A stretch of DNA of 64,000 bases from Omphalotus guepiniiformis (lineage: Eukaryota > Basidiomycota > Agaricomycetes > Agaricales > Omphalotaceae). How positions within the stretch are numbered: position 1 is the stretch's first letter; every line of letters starts with the position of its first letter. The notes beneath the pieces are model-generated. The model did no database searches and was not told the DNA's origin. It was given only the letters and a program-made list of their open reading frames with translations. The stretch is from positions 620,001 to 684,000 of the forward strand of contig JAQOOI010000074.1 of assembly GCA_028554645.1 (NCBI GenBank), given 5' to 3'. Below, piece after piece: positions 35,867 to 45,981 of this stretch. A program made the translations under genes and the position numbers.

Positions 35867-36690
35867 TCACTTGCGTTCGTAAGGATCTACATAGCTTTGG
35901 TAGCCTTTTTCGGGATCTGGCATACCCATTATCTTCTTCTGAGAAGTCTCTTCATGACCTACGAAAGTGCTAGTGTCTGAGAAGGAGACTGTATCATCAG
36001 GTTGGGATATGCCCTCCGGAGACCTATGTCCGTCCAACGCTTGATAGCGCCCATCTGAGCTAGATACAGCAGCAGGAGGCGCAGTTATCGGGAGGACGTT
36101 TCTCCTGGCTCTCCATTCACGGTATCTGGGCCTATATTTCTTGAACAGATATCGTATCAGCAATCCAAGGATCAATGCTCCGAAGACTAGAACAAACTGA
36201 TTAGAAAGCATAGCTGAGCTCGTAAGGATACTGGATACTTGCCTGAACCGAGTACAATTCCTGCTATCGTCCCCGCTTTAGTCTGTTGTTTTGGACAAGG
36301 AACTTGCTGCATCCTGAAATTGCATATCCGACCACTGGAGTCAGTCTCTGGCATTCAACAAGATGAGGAGGTGAAACGCATCGTTGCTTGGTTATAGCAA
36401 ATACTCGGATCGTGGGTGTCGTGTATTATGATAATACCTGAGCTACTGGAGGAAGAGGAGCCAGAACTTCCACTTCCTGACCCGCTTTTCGCGCTAGACC
36501 CCGACGAAGATGAGGAGGAACCGCTGCTTCCCTTACTCGAACTTGAGCCAGTGTGTGAATTCGAAGATCCACGAGAGCCAGAGCCGCTGCCATGCCCTCC
36601 GCCACCTTTCGCTGAAACACGAATTGGGCCTTGGAGTGTAGCGTCTGACAAGAACAGAACAATTGCGGACGAAAGGAAAAGAGTCTTCAT
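35867..36690 (-). CDS. Ser/Gly-rich single-pass membrane protein with signal peptide
   Basis: Exons 36690-36380, 36313-36243 and 36186-35867 give 233 residues. A signal peptide (MKTLFLSSAIVLFLSDATLQG) is followed by about 60 residues of nearly pure Ser and Gly, probably O-glycosylated, and a short CYNQAT...PCPKQQT segment with two Cys. Joining the exons makes one continuous membrane segment (AGTIAGIVLGS-VFGALILGLLIRYLF), then a basic stop (KKYRPRYREWRARR) and a cytosolic tail with Tyr and Ser sites. Both introns need GC donors: 36379-36314 (GCGTTT) and 36242-36187 (GCAAGT). The layout resembles fungal wall sensors or mucin-like proteins, but no WSC domain is present. Function unknown. Confidence 0.72.
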
Positions 36691-36888
36691 GGGAATCAGG
36701 AAAGTAGATACTGGCAAAGATGTTGTTCAAACAGCGCTGATACAGCGCAAAAAAAAAACGAATCATGATATGCATATGTATCATCAATTAGCGCGCGAGC
36801 GTCTTTAGGAGTTGCCAGTGGCACAGTGGCACTAGTTGCGCCATTAAACTGCTATTTGACATATTCGTGGCCATTTTTTGCAGAGAAA

Positions 36889-36897
36889 ACCAAAGCT

Positions 36898-36902
<5 letters not shown>
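36889..36902. repeat. Target-site duplication of the retroposon (poly-A side)
   Basis: ACCAAAGCTGTTCT, identical to 37095-37108. The last T is ambiguous with the poly(T) tract. Confidence 0.65.
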
Positions 36903-36928
<26 letters not shown>

Positions 36929-37094
36929 GGTGGCACCAAGCAGGGGACAACTGTATAATACTAGCCTCGCACCTGCTCCTATGTGAATTGGTTAGGGGTG
37001 ACTACAAATAATGCACGACCCTAAAGTATTGGAGAAAAGGAAAAGTGTTTTGTCTTCCACCACCGAGGAAATGCGCTTCGCCGTGACCGGCCGC
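36903..37094 (-). mobile_element. SINE-like or processed retroposon with poly(A) tail and 14-bp target duplication
   Basis: On the minus strand, a roughly 165-bp body runs from 37094 to about 36929 and ends in an A tract of about 27 nt (T at 36902-36928 on plus). The whole is bracketed by the direct repeat ACCAAAGCTGTTCT at 36889-36902 and 37095-37108. Poly(A) plus a target duplication of this length is the signature of LINE-mediated retroposition. I do not recognise the body and see no clear RNA polymerase III A and B boxes. It sits about 140 bp downstream of the YCII gene stop. It could be a SINE or the retrocopy of a small RNA. Confidence 0.65.
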
Positions 37095-37108
37095 ACCAAA
37101 GCTGTTCT
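37095..37108. repeat. Target-site duplication of the retroposon (5' side)
   Basis: ACCAAAGCTGTTCT, identical to 36889-36902. Confidence 0.65.
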
Positions 37109-37247
37109 AGGTTACCGATATTGTGTGTAAGTTGAGCCGGAGGTATGTCTGGCGCTGGACCCACAACAGCTGTGCCAAGTTCGCTACCTTCACGCTTCAC
37201 ATCATATTTGTCTAAGATCATGATTAATCTTCTTCAATCTACGGATT

Positions 37248-37758
37248 CTACGGGATAGGGGCAGCAGGGATTAATGGAAGTACGACAAGCTTCTCCAGAT
37301 CCCACTACAATCATCTTTCAATGAGTAACCAATCCGGATCGCAGATTGACTGACTTACGACGTCGTTCTTGTAATACACGTCCACTTCCAGCTTTTTCTT
37401 CACGCTACAAAAGAATACTTGAATCAGCATCTCGTATAACAACTGTTGAAAGTAGCGCAAAGAAGATTTACTCTTCAATCGTCTCCGCCTCTACGATGAA
37501 TATTGAACCGATCATTTTCTTGTTATCTGCATTGAGGGACTCTGGGGTGAGAAGTGCACCGGCAATACCTATCGACCATGTAGTGATGATCAGTTGAGAG
37601 CGTCGAGGAGAAAGGTGCTCACGAATGAAGCCCTCAGCAATGTTCGTCTTTGCTGAAGCCAAATGATCAGCCCGAACTGACAGACGACGCTCAAAAGTGC
37701 CTTCCTCCGTCTTGTCGGGGGCATAAACGAAGAATTTAGATAAGATCGGGTTAGACAT
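37248..37758 (-). CDS. YCII-related domain protein
   Basis: Small protein of the YCII family, a ferredoxin-like alpha/beta fold found in bacteria and fungi; enzymatic role unproven. Exons 37758-37623, 37568-37472, 37404-37359 and 37304-37248 give 111 residues. The N-terminus FFVYAPDKTEEGTFERRLSVRADHL, the central GGALLTPESL-type loop (here IAGALLTPESLNA), GSIFIVEAETIEEVKKKLEVDVYYKNDVWDLEK and the end VLPLIPAAPIP follow the family throughout. The His in RADHL and Asp in the DVYYK region match conserved positions. A more upstream ATG-like frame start at 37788 lacks similarity, so 37758 was chosen. Confidence 0.85.
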
Positions 37759-37933
37759 CGCAATTGGGAAGATGAAGTGGTAGGTCAAGAGTATGGGTCT
37801 GAAATAGATCCGTCACGGTGATAAGACCTTGGATTGTAATAGAGGCAGACGCCGTCTCAATAGAGCCAGTACATACAAATAAACGTATTTCTATGACTCG
37901 TTTTTATATGTCGCAATCGAGCCACATAGTGAA

Positions 37934-40334
37934 TTACACAACCCAATAGTACAGTCTCCAGAATACTTCTTTCACAATTCCACCCTTCAATCTCCTCTCG
38001 CGTTGCTCGTCTTCAGCCCGATCCTCTTCCTCGTCCTCGTATTCATCCCTGAAAAGATCTACTGACCGAATATTGACCAAGTCATTGTGCCACCACCTCC
38101 CTCGTTTCCAGAAACTTGCAGAAACTTTGCCTAGATGTGGGCTCAGAGGGTTGTGATAAGGCGTTGAAGGGGAATGCGGTATACTGGGGTCGTTTGGCTC
38201 TGCATTTGGTGTAACAGCCGCGCTTAAGGTGGCAGAGAGACGGTTCTCCGGGGGAACAGGACGCCTAATAAGCATCCATGCGATGTACATGACAATCATG
38301 ACAGGTATCTCAATATAATACGAGACAAAGTCGACAGCGACAAAGTGTGGAATGACGGAGGACCAGCCTTGAACTGTTCAAGGAGGTGCATTGGTGAGGT
38401 GTGTATGAGAACAGTAAAGGGTACATACTGATAATAATCGCGAACACCGTCAGAACCTGAAAACCGTTGTGGCTCAGCATAGAGCATCTTGTGCACGAAA
38501 AGTAAGATACATACCACAAATGGGGGGCCCCAAGGCCAAGTCCAACCTGCACGGAATTTCAATTCTTCTAGTGACCTGCCCTGGGCTACCCAAGCCCTGC
38601 GGAACCTCCAGCTAGCGAGACCGATGGAAAGCCACGCAATCTGAGCAAAGTTACATCCATGAAGTTGACTTCTCTGGAAGAAAACAAGACATACTTGGTT
38701 AGACACTCCAACGATATTCTGTAGCCATCCCCAAAGCTGTCCGCTTTCGATGAAGCTACTCCCAAAGCACAATGCACTAATGCTGCTCGTTAAGAGTAGC
38801 GCAGGTATGGGTACCCCATGGCGTGACGTCCACGAAAAGATCGCAGGAGCTTGACGTGGCGTAGTCACAGACAAACCTAAAAATTGCAACAATGACCACC
38901 AGTACTTCTAGAGCGTAAGAGTACTTTACCATATAAAACCCGAGTACCAGCAAACAGAGCGTGGTTCCCAGCCGACAGAACGGAGGACAGGATCACGGTA
39001 TTCATGAACGAAGCTGCAACAGCTGTTTGGGAAAGACCAATCAAATAACCGTCGAGGAGTTTGGAGACTGTGACTGACTAGAACCAGCCTCCTTGAAAAC
39101 TATCGTGAATGGCGAAGTAGTTGTTTCCTTGTTTGAGAGATTTGGATAATCCCAGGGAACTATTTATTCTTTAGACATGAGCAAAAAACATAACTTGAAA
39201 TGACGACCGACCGTTCAATCCTATAAGTAGGATACTCAGAATATAGAACAGGAGGATACTGAAAAGCGGAATGTGTCAGACGATAATGCACTGTCAAAGA
39301 ACCGAAACGAACTGCTAACCGCCAAAACACGAATTTCACGACTCTCGGCATGTTCTTGGAGGGATTCTTGGTCTCGCCTGCAGTTATTCCCAAGCTTTCC
39401 GTTCCACCGTCTATGAGTATGTGCAGTTGAGTATGGATGATAGAGATGCGCAGAGACATGAAGCCACATACAGGCAAAGCTTGCGGTCACGAACACTTTA
39501 GCAAATCCACCAAACCCGCCCACGAAAGGTGCGCCAGGAATATGCCAATACCTGCCACCAATGTATTCGTGTTCTTGGTTGACCCCCACATTGACCAGTA
39601 TTCCCAAGATGATGAACACGACGATTGTAGCAACTTTCAGGAATGCGAGCCAGTACTCTGGGAGTGCAGAGATAAGTTCTGGAACACGGAGACTGGAAAG
39701 TGCAAGCTACTTACCAAGTTCTCCATAAACTCTAACATGGATGGAATTAATAGCGACTAAGAAGACCCAAAAAACTAAGCTAGCGATCCAAGGGCGTTCT
39801 ACATTCCAGAATTGCAAGACGAGTTGTGCAGCTGTCAGGTCTGAAGCGACCGAAACGGCATCATTAAACCAATAATTCCATGACAAGGCGAATCCATATG
39901 AGGGCGAAAAGAAACGGGTAGCATAAGCATTAAAAGACCCTGCGACGGGGTATTGGGTAGCCATTTCGCCTAGGAGCAGGAGGGTGATATAGACAATGAA
40001 GCCGACGACAGCGTAGCAGATGAGTATACTGGCTGGACCACCTTGAGCCAAAGACTTTCCCGTACCTACGGGGAAGCAATTCAGTCGCAGGTCGTGATAA
40101 TCATGATAAAAAAGTACCAAGAAACAATCCAGTCCCGATCGTTCCTGCTATAGCAATCATTTGCACCTGTCGAGCAGACAGTCCTCGATGCAGGCCACCG
40201 AGAGGTTTGTCCTCGACCGGGAGCTCTGCCACTTCTTCTGCTGCAGCAAGTTCAGCCTCCACATCTTCGTTATGACGAGTAGCGCTGAAGTCAGCTACTT
40301 TCGAAGATGACCTTGACTTTACCGATGCAGACAT
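37934..40334 (-). CDS. Amino-acid permease (APC superfamily, fungal YAT type)
   Basis: Plasma-membrane proton-coupled amino-acid importer with 12 expected membrane segments. The ATG at 40334 opens a hydrophilic tail, then RGLSARQVQMIAIAGTIGTGLFLGTGKSLAQGGPASILI (signature of TM1-2), ITLLLLGEMATQYPVAGSFNAYATRFFSPSYGFALSWNYWFND, EYWLAFLKVATIVVFIILGI, GGTESLGITAGETKNPSKNMPR, and NTVILSSVLSAGNHALFAGTRVLYGL. The C-terminal cytosolic tail is long and charged (RDEYEDEEEDRAEDEQRERR), ending FWRLYYWVV. About ten introns split it; the splice joins checked here keep frame. Substrate range cannot be read from sequence. Confidence 0.92.
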
Positions 40335-41098
40335 CTTTTCCTGTTTCCTGAAGTCAAATCATACAGTGACCCCAGTATTTGAGGGAAAGAGGGTGAAGAT
40401 CCGAGTCATTGGCGAGCCTTAGTCCGTTGCGGTCACGAACGATGGCGCGATCGTGGTCGACATTTGCAAAAGTTGAACTGCACTGCTATTGAAGCAAGAC
40501 TAGGCACTGTTTTCTTCGAATGATCCGCACTTCGTACTGGAGAATACAATTGCCTACAGTTGCCCCTAGTTGCCCTCTGTACATAGCGGTTTCAAGATCA
40601 CCAGGTACCGCTAACATCAAGATACATATTGGCAACACGCTTAGGTGGAGTCTTTTCTCAATGCCACTCTGGATTTTGCGGGGTCAAATTTCGACGAACA
40701 ATCTCTGGGAGTCTGTGTCTGCCAAGTCTGTATTCACATGGGCCAAAGGTCGCAATCCTACCCGGATGTAATGCAGCAGAAGCGACAATACCAAAAGGTC
40801 ATGGATGAGAGGCCGATGGATGTTGAACCAACAAAGTAATCATCGGATACTTACTGCTCGAGACACTATCTATGATCACCGCACTTCGTTCAATAACTTC
40901 AGATGAGTCGTTTTGACTCTCTATTGTCTGCGATCGTGCAAGTATGCACTTTCACGTTCACCAGTCTGGCAAGGTCACAACTTCGAAATTTCTACAGTTT
41001 CCATTTGCTCCCGTGCATGCACATATGTCTTACCTCGGAATCTATTAACGTGGGATTAGAAGAGAAAAGGTTAGACGACAGTTCTCAGCATCGCAAGG
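40335..41098. other. Divergent intergenic region, no gene seen
   Basis: About 760 bp between the permease and cupin starts. The open frame at 40903 (MSRFDSLL...) stops when extended through any plausible splice, so I treat it as non-coding or an upstream frame. Confidence 0.45.
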
Positions 41099-42007
41099 AT
41101 GTCGTCTCTCTTCCCCAAGGTAGTCCTCTCAATAATACCTTACCTTATGCAGATTTGAGATGATTTCATACGTTACAGGTACCCCTACAGACGCCTAAAC
41201 GCGACCCAGATGGAGCATGGACCTTTTTCGATGGAGCTTTGAAGACTTATTTCATAGAGAGTGACGGAAACTCGTTCACTTCTCGTCAGATTTTCAAGCA
41301 CTCGAATCCGCACACTGGTGCAGGGCGAAAATCTACTGCCACGCGTGCGGGTCTTTTCATTACTGTGCAACCACTTTCGTTGAACTGATCGTCCTAATAG
41401 CGCCGTATCATTGGCATATTTACCAGACAGAAACGTTCGACGTGGTTCGTAGTTTGCTTGACCCCCCATGTTATATGATGCACTCATGAGCTAGACTTAT
41501 GTATAGAAAAGCGGAGTGTTATGTTATGATCTGGATGGAAAGGAAGGAAAACTCCAAGCAGGAGAGACTGTAACGATCACTCCACACCGCTATCACACAG
41601 TGCGTATTGCTCGTACCTCTAATGTATATTCTGACCATCTGTACAGTTTTGGTCTGACCCGGAAGCAGGCGTCGATCTCGACGTCCACATCACTGTCAGT
41701 GGCGGACCTAATACCGGGTACATGCGGTCGTGCATTCTCTTATGCAATTTCCATGCTTACGCTTCATGACAGCTTTGACGAAACATTCATTCATAACTTT
41801 TATGGCTACCTTTCCTCTGCAGTCATGCAAGGCTTCACCCCTAACCCATTCCAAATGCTTGCTTTCCTTGATCACGCTGACGTTGTCCTCGTTGACTTTC
41901 CGCTCTGGACGGGACGTCTGGCCAATATCGTCATGGGCCGCTGGATTGGAAGGGGTCTAGCTGGATATCAGGTTGAATACAAAGAATTCAGTGAAGAGAG
42001 CGACTAA
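41099..42007 (+). CDS. Cupin-fold protein of unknown function
   Basis: Exons 41099-41119, 41191-41350, 41401-41444, 41507-41599, 41647-41717 and 41773-42007 give 207 residues in consistent phase. The cupin barrel shows YHWHIYQTETFDV (two His and a Glu in the metal-binding positions of motif 1), then GKEGKLQAGETVTITPHRYHTFWSD (motif 2 His). The C-terminal third (FIHNFYGYLSSAVMQGFTPNPFQMLAFL, then FPLWTGRLANIVMGRWIGRGLAGYQVEY) is helical and strongly conserved in fungal homologues as I know them. A mononuclear metal site is likely; the reaction is not known. The short first exon (MSSLFPK) was chosen because the earlier frames stop. Confidence 0.78.
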
Positions 42008-42351
42008 ATATAGTCTGTCTCACTCTAAGTACGTTCAATTCAGAGGAAACAATAGCAATGTGTATTTAGTACTGACTGTATATCGCTAAATAAGAAATGT
42101 TCTCGTCATGTCGACGTCCATAGCTACTTATCTGTCCTGAGGATATTAATATACAGGATATATATGCGTTCCTCTTCAGGTATTAGAAGATATTCAAGAT
42201 TGAAAGGAAATGAACGAGAGCAAACCCTATAACGCTTCCTGTCCACGAAAAAGAGAGAAATTAGAGTAACGCGACGCGACGTATTGTACCCAGATAGTAA
42301 CGGAAAGGGATAGCAGAACTTTTCAGAAAAATTGTAGACCTCAGCTTTAAC
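42008..42351. other. Convergent intergenic region, no gene seen
   Basis: 344 bp, AT-rich, holding the 3' ends of the cupin and ManC-type genes. Confidence 0.5.
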
Positions 42352-44055
42352 TCATAGGAGATGCTTCCAGCCTGTTTCTTTGGCCTTTTTGACGATCCGT
42401 TTGACCTCTTGCGATCGTGCACGCGTAGTGACGAGCAGACAGTCTGGCATGTCGACAATAACCAAATCATCAACACCAAGGCAGGAGATTAGACGTCCTG
42501 ACCCAGGGACAACAATACCTCCCGCCACTTGTTCAGTGAGTACTGTTAAAACAAAAACAAAGAAGGAATGCGTTAGTGTAAGAACATGAAGTACCACGCA
42601 TATTTCAGATCACTTACCAAGGGAAGGATCTCCTAACACACGAGGCTGATTCGCTTCGGCGGGTAACAGGTCTGATAGCGATGAGAAATCACCGACATCG
42701 TCCCAACCTAATGAGGAATATCAAGTAGATGCGCTTATCAGTGATTGTACGTCAATACAGTCAAAGAACACACCGAAGGTAGCTGGTACAACAGCAACAC
42801 GCCCGTTAAGGGCAGCAGGCTCCGCAACGGCATTATCAATAGGTATCTTCTCTAGCTCCGGCCAGATTTCATCCAGTACCGCTTGCCTCTGGGTCTCATC
42901 ATCCCAGACCTGCCCTATTCTCCTCAAACCCTCAGCTAGCTCTGGCTTTTCCTTCTCAAGGAGATCAAGCAGCGTCGTTGCTTTCGTCACGAACATACCC
43001 GCATTCCATCGGTATTTACCGGTGGCGATGTACGCAGCGGCAGTTCGTGCATCTGGTTTTTCCTTGAAGCTCGAGACGAGCTTTGCGTTAGGCGCACCCC
43101 GTACGTCAATGTTCTCACCCAATCTGATGTAACCGAAACCGGTGGATGGGTGGGAAGGCGCGATACCGATGGTCACCAGATAGTCATTACGTGCCACCTC
43201 CACAGCTTCGGCAACAGCAGCCAAGAAAGCATCGTCGCCGGAAATCATGTGGTCAGCAGCAAACGACCCTATCACGGCGTCAGGGTCCCTATGGGCAAGT
43301 ATGGCCGCAGCGAGACCGATAGCAGCCATTGAATCTTTAGGTCCAGGCTCGCAAAACAGGTTCTCGGGAAGCAAGTCAGGGAGTTGTTCGCGAATAGTTT
43401 TTATGTGGCCGGGGCCTGCAACAATGGTTGTACGGGAAGCGGAGGTAAGAGGAAGGAGACGATCCCAGGTGGCCTGAATGAGAGATCGGCCTTTCAGAGT
43501 GAGGTCAAGAAGGAATTTTGGATGAGCTTCGCGAGAAAGAGGCCATAAACGTGTTCCAGCACCACCAGCAGGAATAACAACATAAAAGCCCGGGATGTCA
43601 CGAGTGTTACCAAAGTAGCTGTTCAAACCATTGTCTCCGAGCGGTGAAGGGTGATGAACAGAGGCAGATATAGATGGGACATGTGCAGGAATGGAGGGAG
43701 TAAGGAAAGGGGACTTGGCTCGTAATTGAGGACTAGACGGCACAGCGGGCGTCATGAAACCTGGAGTTATAATGCGATTATTGCCCTACAAGAATGGAGC
43801 GGTCAGACTCGAGACGATTGGGGGGAACGAGTTCTTACTTGGGTCGTGTCCTTGAGCTGGCGCTCCAAGCTAGCATTCGCTAGTCGAAGCTCAGAACATT
43901 CATGCTTCAGATCTGAGATGTCAATTTGCTGGCAGACATACAAAAGTTAGAGCACCAGCTAGCACAGAGGAATCAAGGCATACAGATTGTTGTAACATAG
44001 TCATAATAGACTGAAACATAGACTCAACACTCAACTGCTGGTTAAGAGTGGCCAT
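42352..44055 (-). CDS. Mannose-1-phosphate guanylyltransferase, bacterial ManC type, with coiled-coil N-terminus
   Basis: Makes GDP-mannose from mannose-1-phosphate and GTP. Exons 44055-43984, 43928-43839, 43785-42774, 42707-42618 and 42542-42352 give 484 residues. Residues 1-55 are a short coiled coil (QIDISDLKHECSELRLANAS) behind an ideal ACCATGG start. The catalytic domain has FYVVIPAGGAGTRLWPLSRE (nucleotide loop), PKFLLDL, GSFAADHMI, GFGYI, KYRWNAGMF and IDNAVAEP, then GWDDVGDFSSLSDLLP and a C-terminal barrel-like LVIVDMPDCLLVTT. This is the bacterial ManC form, closest in my memory to actinobacterial enzymes, and not the PSA1/VIG9 form that supplies GDP-mannose in fungi. Four normal introns show it is a settled nuclear gene. 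Transfer from bacteria is inferred. Confidence 0.88.
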
Positions 44056-44443
44056 GGTGGTAAATGACAGAAAATGAAAGAGGGTGGTCAAGGAACGCAG
44101 ATGAGATGTGTTGCAAACTATTTATTCTTGAACGCTTGCACGCGGCAAATGATGCCCTGCGGATTCAAATAATCGGAGACCTTCCTCCGGAATATGGCCG
44201 TTGATTTTCTTTTTCCTCAGACATGCTCGATGTGCTATACAATCATTGCTATAACCAGTATTTTTTATGTTTCGAGAATTCCTGAGAGTATACACCGTAC
44301 AAGCAAGCTGTCACATTTTGAAACGTGTCTAGTCCATTTCACCTTATGGCGGCAACCATGATCCTGATAAAATCCGAGGCAGTGGCCATGCACATAGGCA
44401 AGCGACCAGTCGCCAATTGCTGCCAGCAGATGGTGACTTGTCG
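44056..44443. other. Intergenic between ManC-type start and PAXX-like stop
   Basis: 388 bp containing the ManC-type promoter and the PAXX-like 3' end; no other feature recognised. Confidence 0.5.
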
Positions 44444-45507
44444 TCACTCCTCGTCACTTTCAAACTCGACCGCTTTGTATTTTCGCGCTTTTTTATTGGG
44501 GTTTGCGAGTGAGGCCCCTTTAAGGGGTTTAGGGACTACTTTTGCTTTCGACTCTGATCGAACGTGAAAGTCGACCCTTCATAAAACAAGGAGAAGGAAC
44601 ATACTAGATTCGGCCTCCGGTGTTTCGCTCTCCTTGCGCTTCTTCGAGCTAGTCGCATCTTCGAACTCAAGTCCAGCCTTGCTGTTTTTGGCTCTAGAAG
44701 GTTGAGAATCTGGAGGGACCTTACCAGATACTGAAATACGGCCGACTCAGATAAATTGCGACATATAGGGGATTGAAGTGATTAAAGTGAGTTCCAAGGA
44801 CGTACCACCGTTTTTTGACCTTGCTGGTGAAGAAGGTATTGTCGACGGAATTTGATATGAGGATCCGTGCAAATGATTTTTCCTCGACTGTGCTTGCAAT
44901 GCGATCTGAAAACGGTTTGCTTGTGCGTCCACGTTGAACAGAAACACGACGCACATCCAGAAAAATCTTAGTGGCATGAGCAGCTGCATCCGCAGCTGAC
45001 AATTCAGTAAGTCGCACATGCATTGGTCTCTTGGAAGAAGGGGCGAATATCAACTGAGCTAGTAGTGTCATCCTTGAATATCAAACATCTATACTGTTCA
45101 TGCAAACTCACTTTGATTGGGGCATTCGGTTCAGTACTCCAATCACCTATAAAGGTTTCTCCTTTAATTATGCTATCCGCCAGCTTTCCTGCAAAAGTTT
45201 CTAGTAACTTGTCCGATAGTTTCGAACCCTAAAATAATAGAATCTGAGAACACAGACGACCACAAAACGTGTCCAACACCTGAGTGCTGAAAACATTGAA
45301 TGAATTACACGAACGTACAACGATAGCAGAGACATCTGCGGCCTTCCAACTACCCCGCCACCATCGTCCTTCAGGTCCCGACAAACCCAGATGAAGAACC
45401 CATTCATCTTCAGTGACGTTGGACAGTAGAACAAATCGGTGTACACTTTGGTACACTATCTGTATCAGCTCGTCTAGGCAGCTAAAGTTGAGAAACACGG
45501 AGGACAT
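44444..45507 (-). CDS. PAXX-like non-homologous end-joining factor (XRCC4 superfamily)
   Basis: Candidate paralogue of XRCC4 and XLF that binds Ku at DNA ends; nuclear. Exons 45507-45319, 45228-45112, 45053-44955, 44905-44806, 44730-44605 and 44553-44444 give 246 residues, all phases agreeing. The N-terminal head (about 1-135) has WVLHLGLSGPEGRWWRGSW and PIKLIFAPSS followed by a helix (LTELSAADAAAHATKIFLD), matching a head-plus-stalk layout. The tail is basic and disordered (KKRKESE) and ends with SLANPNKKARKYKAVEFES, close to the PAXX C-terminal Ku-binding element (S-L-x-N-P, Lys pairs, then V-acidic-F-acidic). XLF is the main alternative. Head similarity alone would be weak; the tail decides it. 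Confidence 0.6.
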
Positions 45508-45981
45508 GTTGAACAATGAACAATGTTGACGCGTTTGACGCGCTTAAGCTTCTGAATTAAGGTCGGCTTCCCGGACCGTCATTCCACGTGACATAAAGTG
45601 ACATCACAATGAGTCAGCCTTGGCTGCAGACTGATAAATATCTAGCAACGTTCTACATCGCATATATTAGTTCAGAGTATGTAGTAAATACACCTGGTGA
45701 ATACTGTAAGTTCTACAAAAACTACGCACGTCAAGCATCCCTACACTACCGGATGTCATAACATCGAAAATCAACCAGAGATACGGGTCCATATTTCCTG
45801 TAGGGAAGGCCTCGGAAACTGTCGTCTGAGGACAAGATCGGAAAGCGGTGATAAGATAGTACAAATGAAAACAGTACAACAGAAGCTGATATCAAAGAGA
45901 AAAAAACCGAATAGATCAGTAGGAGATCAGTGGAGATGTGCATAAGCAGCCCTCGGCCGCATATACAGTGGTATCACTATA
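45508..45981. other. Intergenic, no gene seen
   Basis: 474 bp between the PAXX-like start and the G-alpha stop; both genes are on the minus strand. No supported frame. Confidence 0.45.

Noticed and set aside
36416..36808. 130-codon plus-strand acidic frame
   Set aside because: It is the antisense of the Ser/Gly codons of the membrane protein gene; Glu/Pro/Leu runs are what that produces.
40903..41163. Upstream ATG frame as start of the cupin gene
   Set aside because: Every splice tried leads to a stop before the cupin domain; the ATG at 41099 gives a consistent model.
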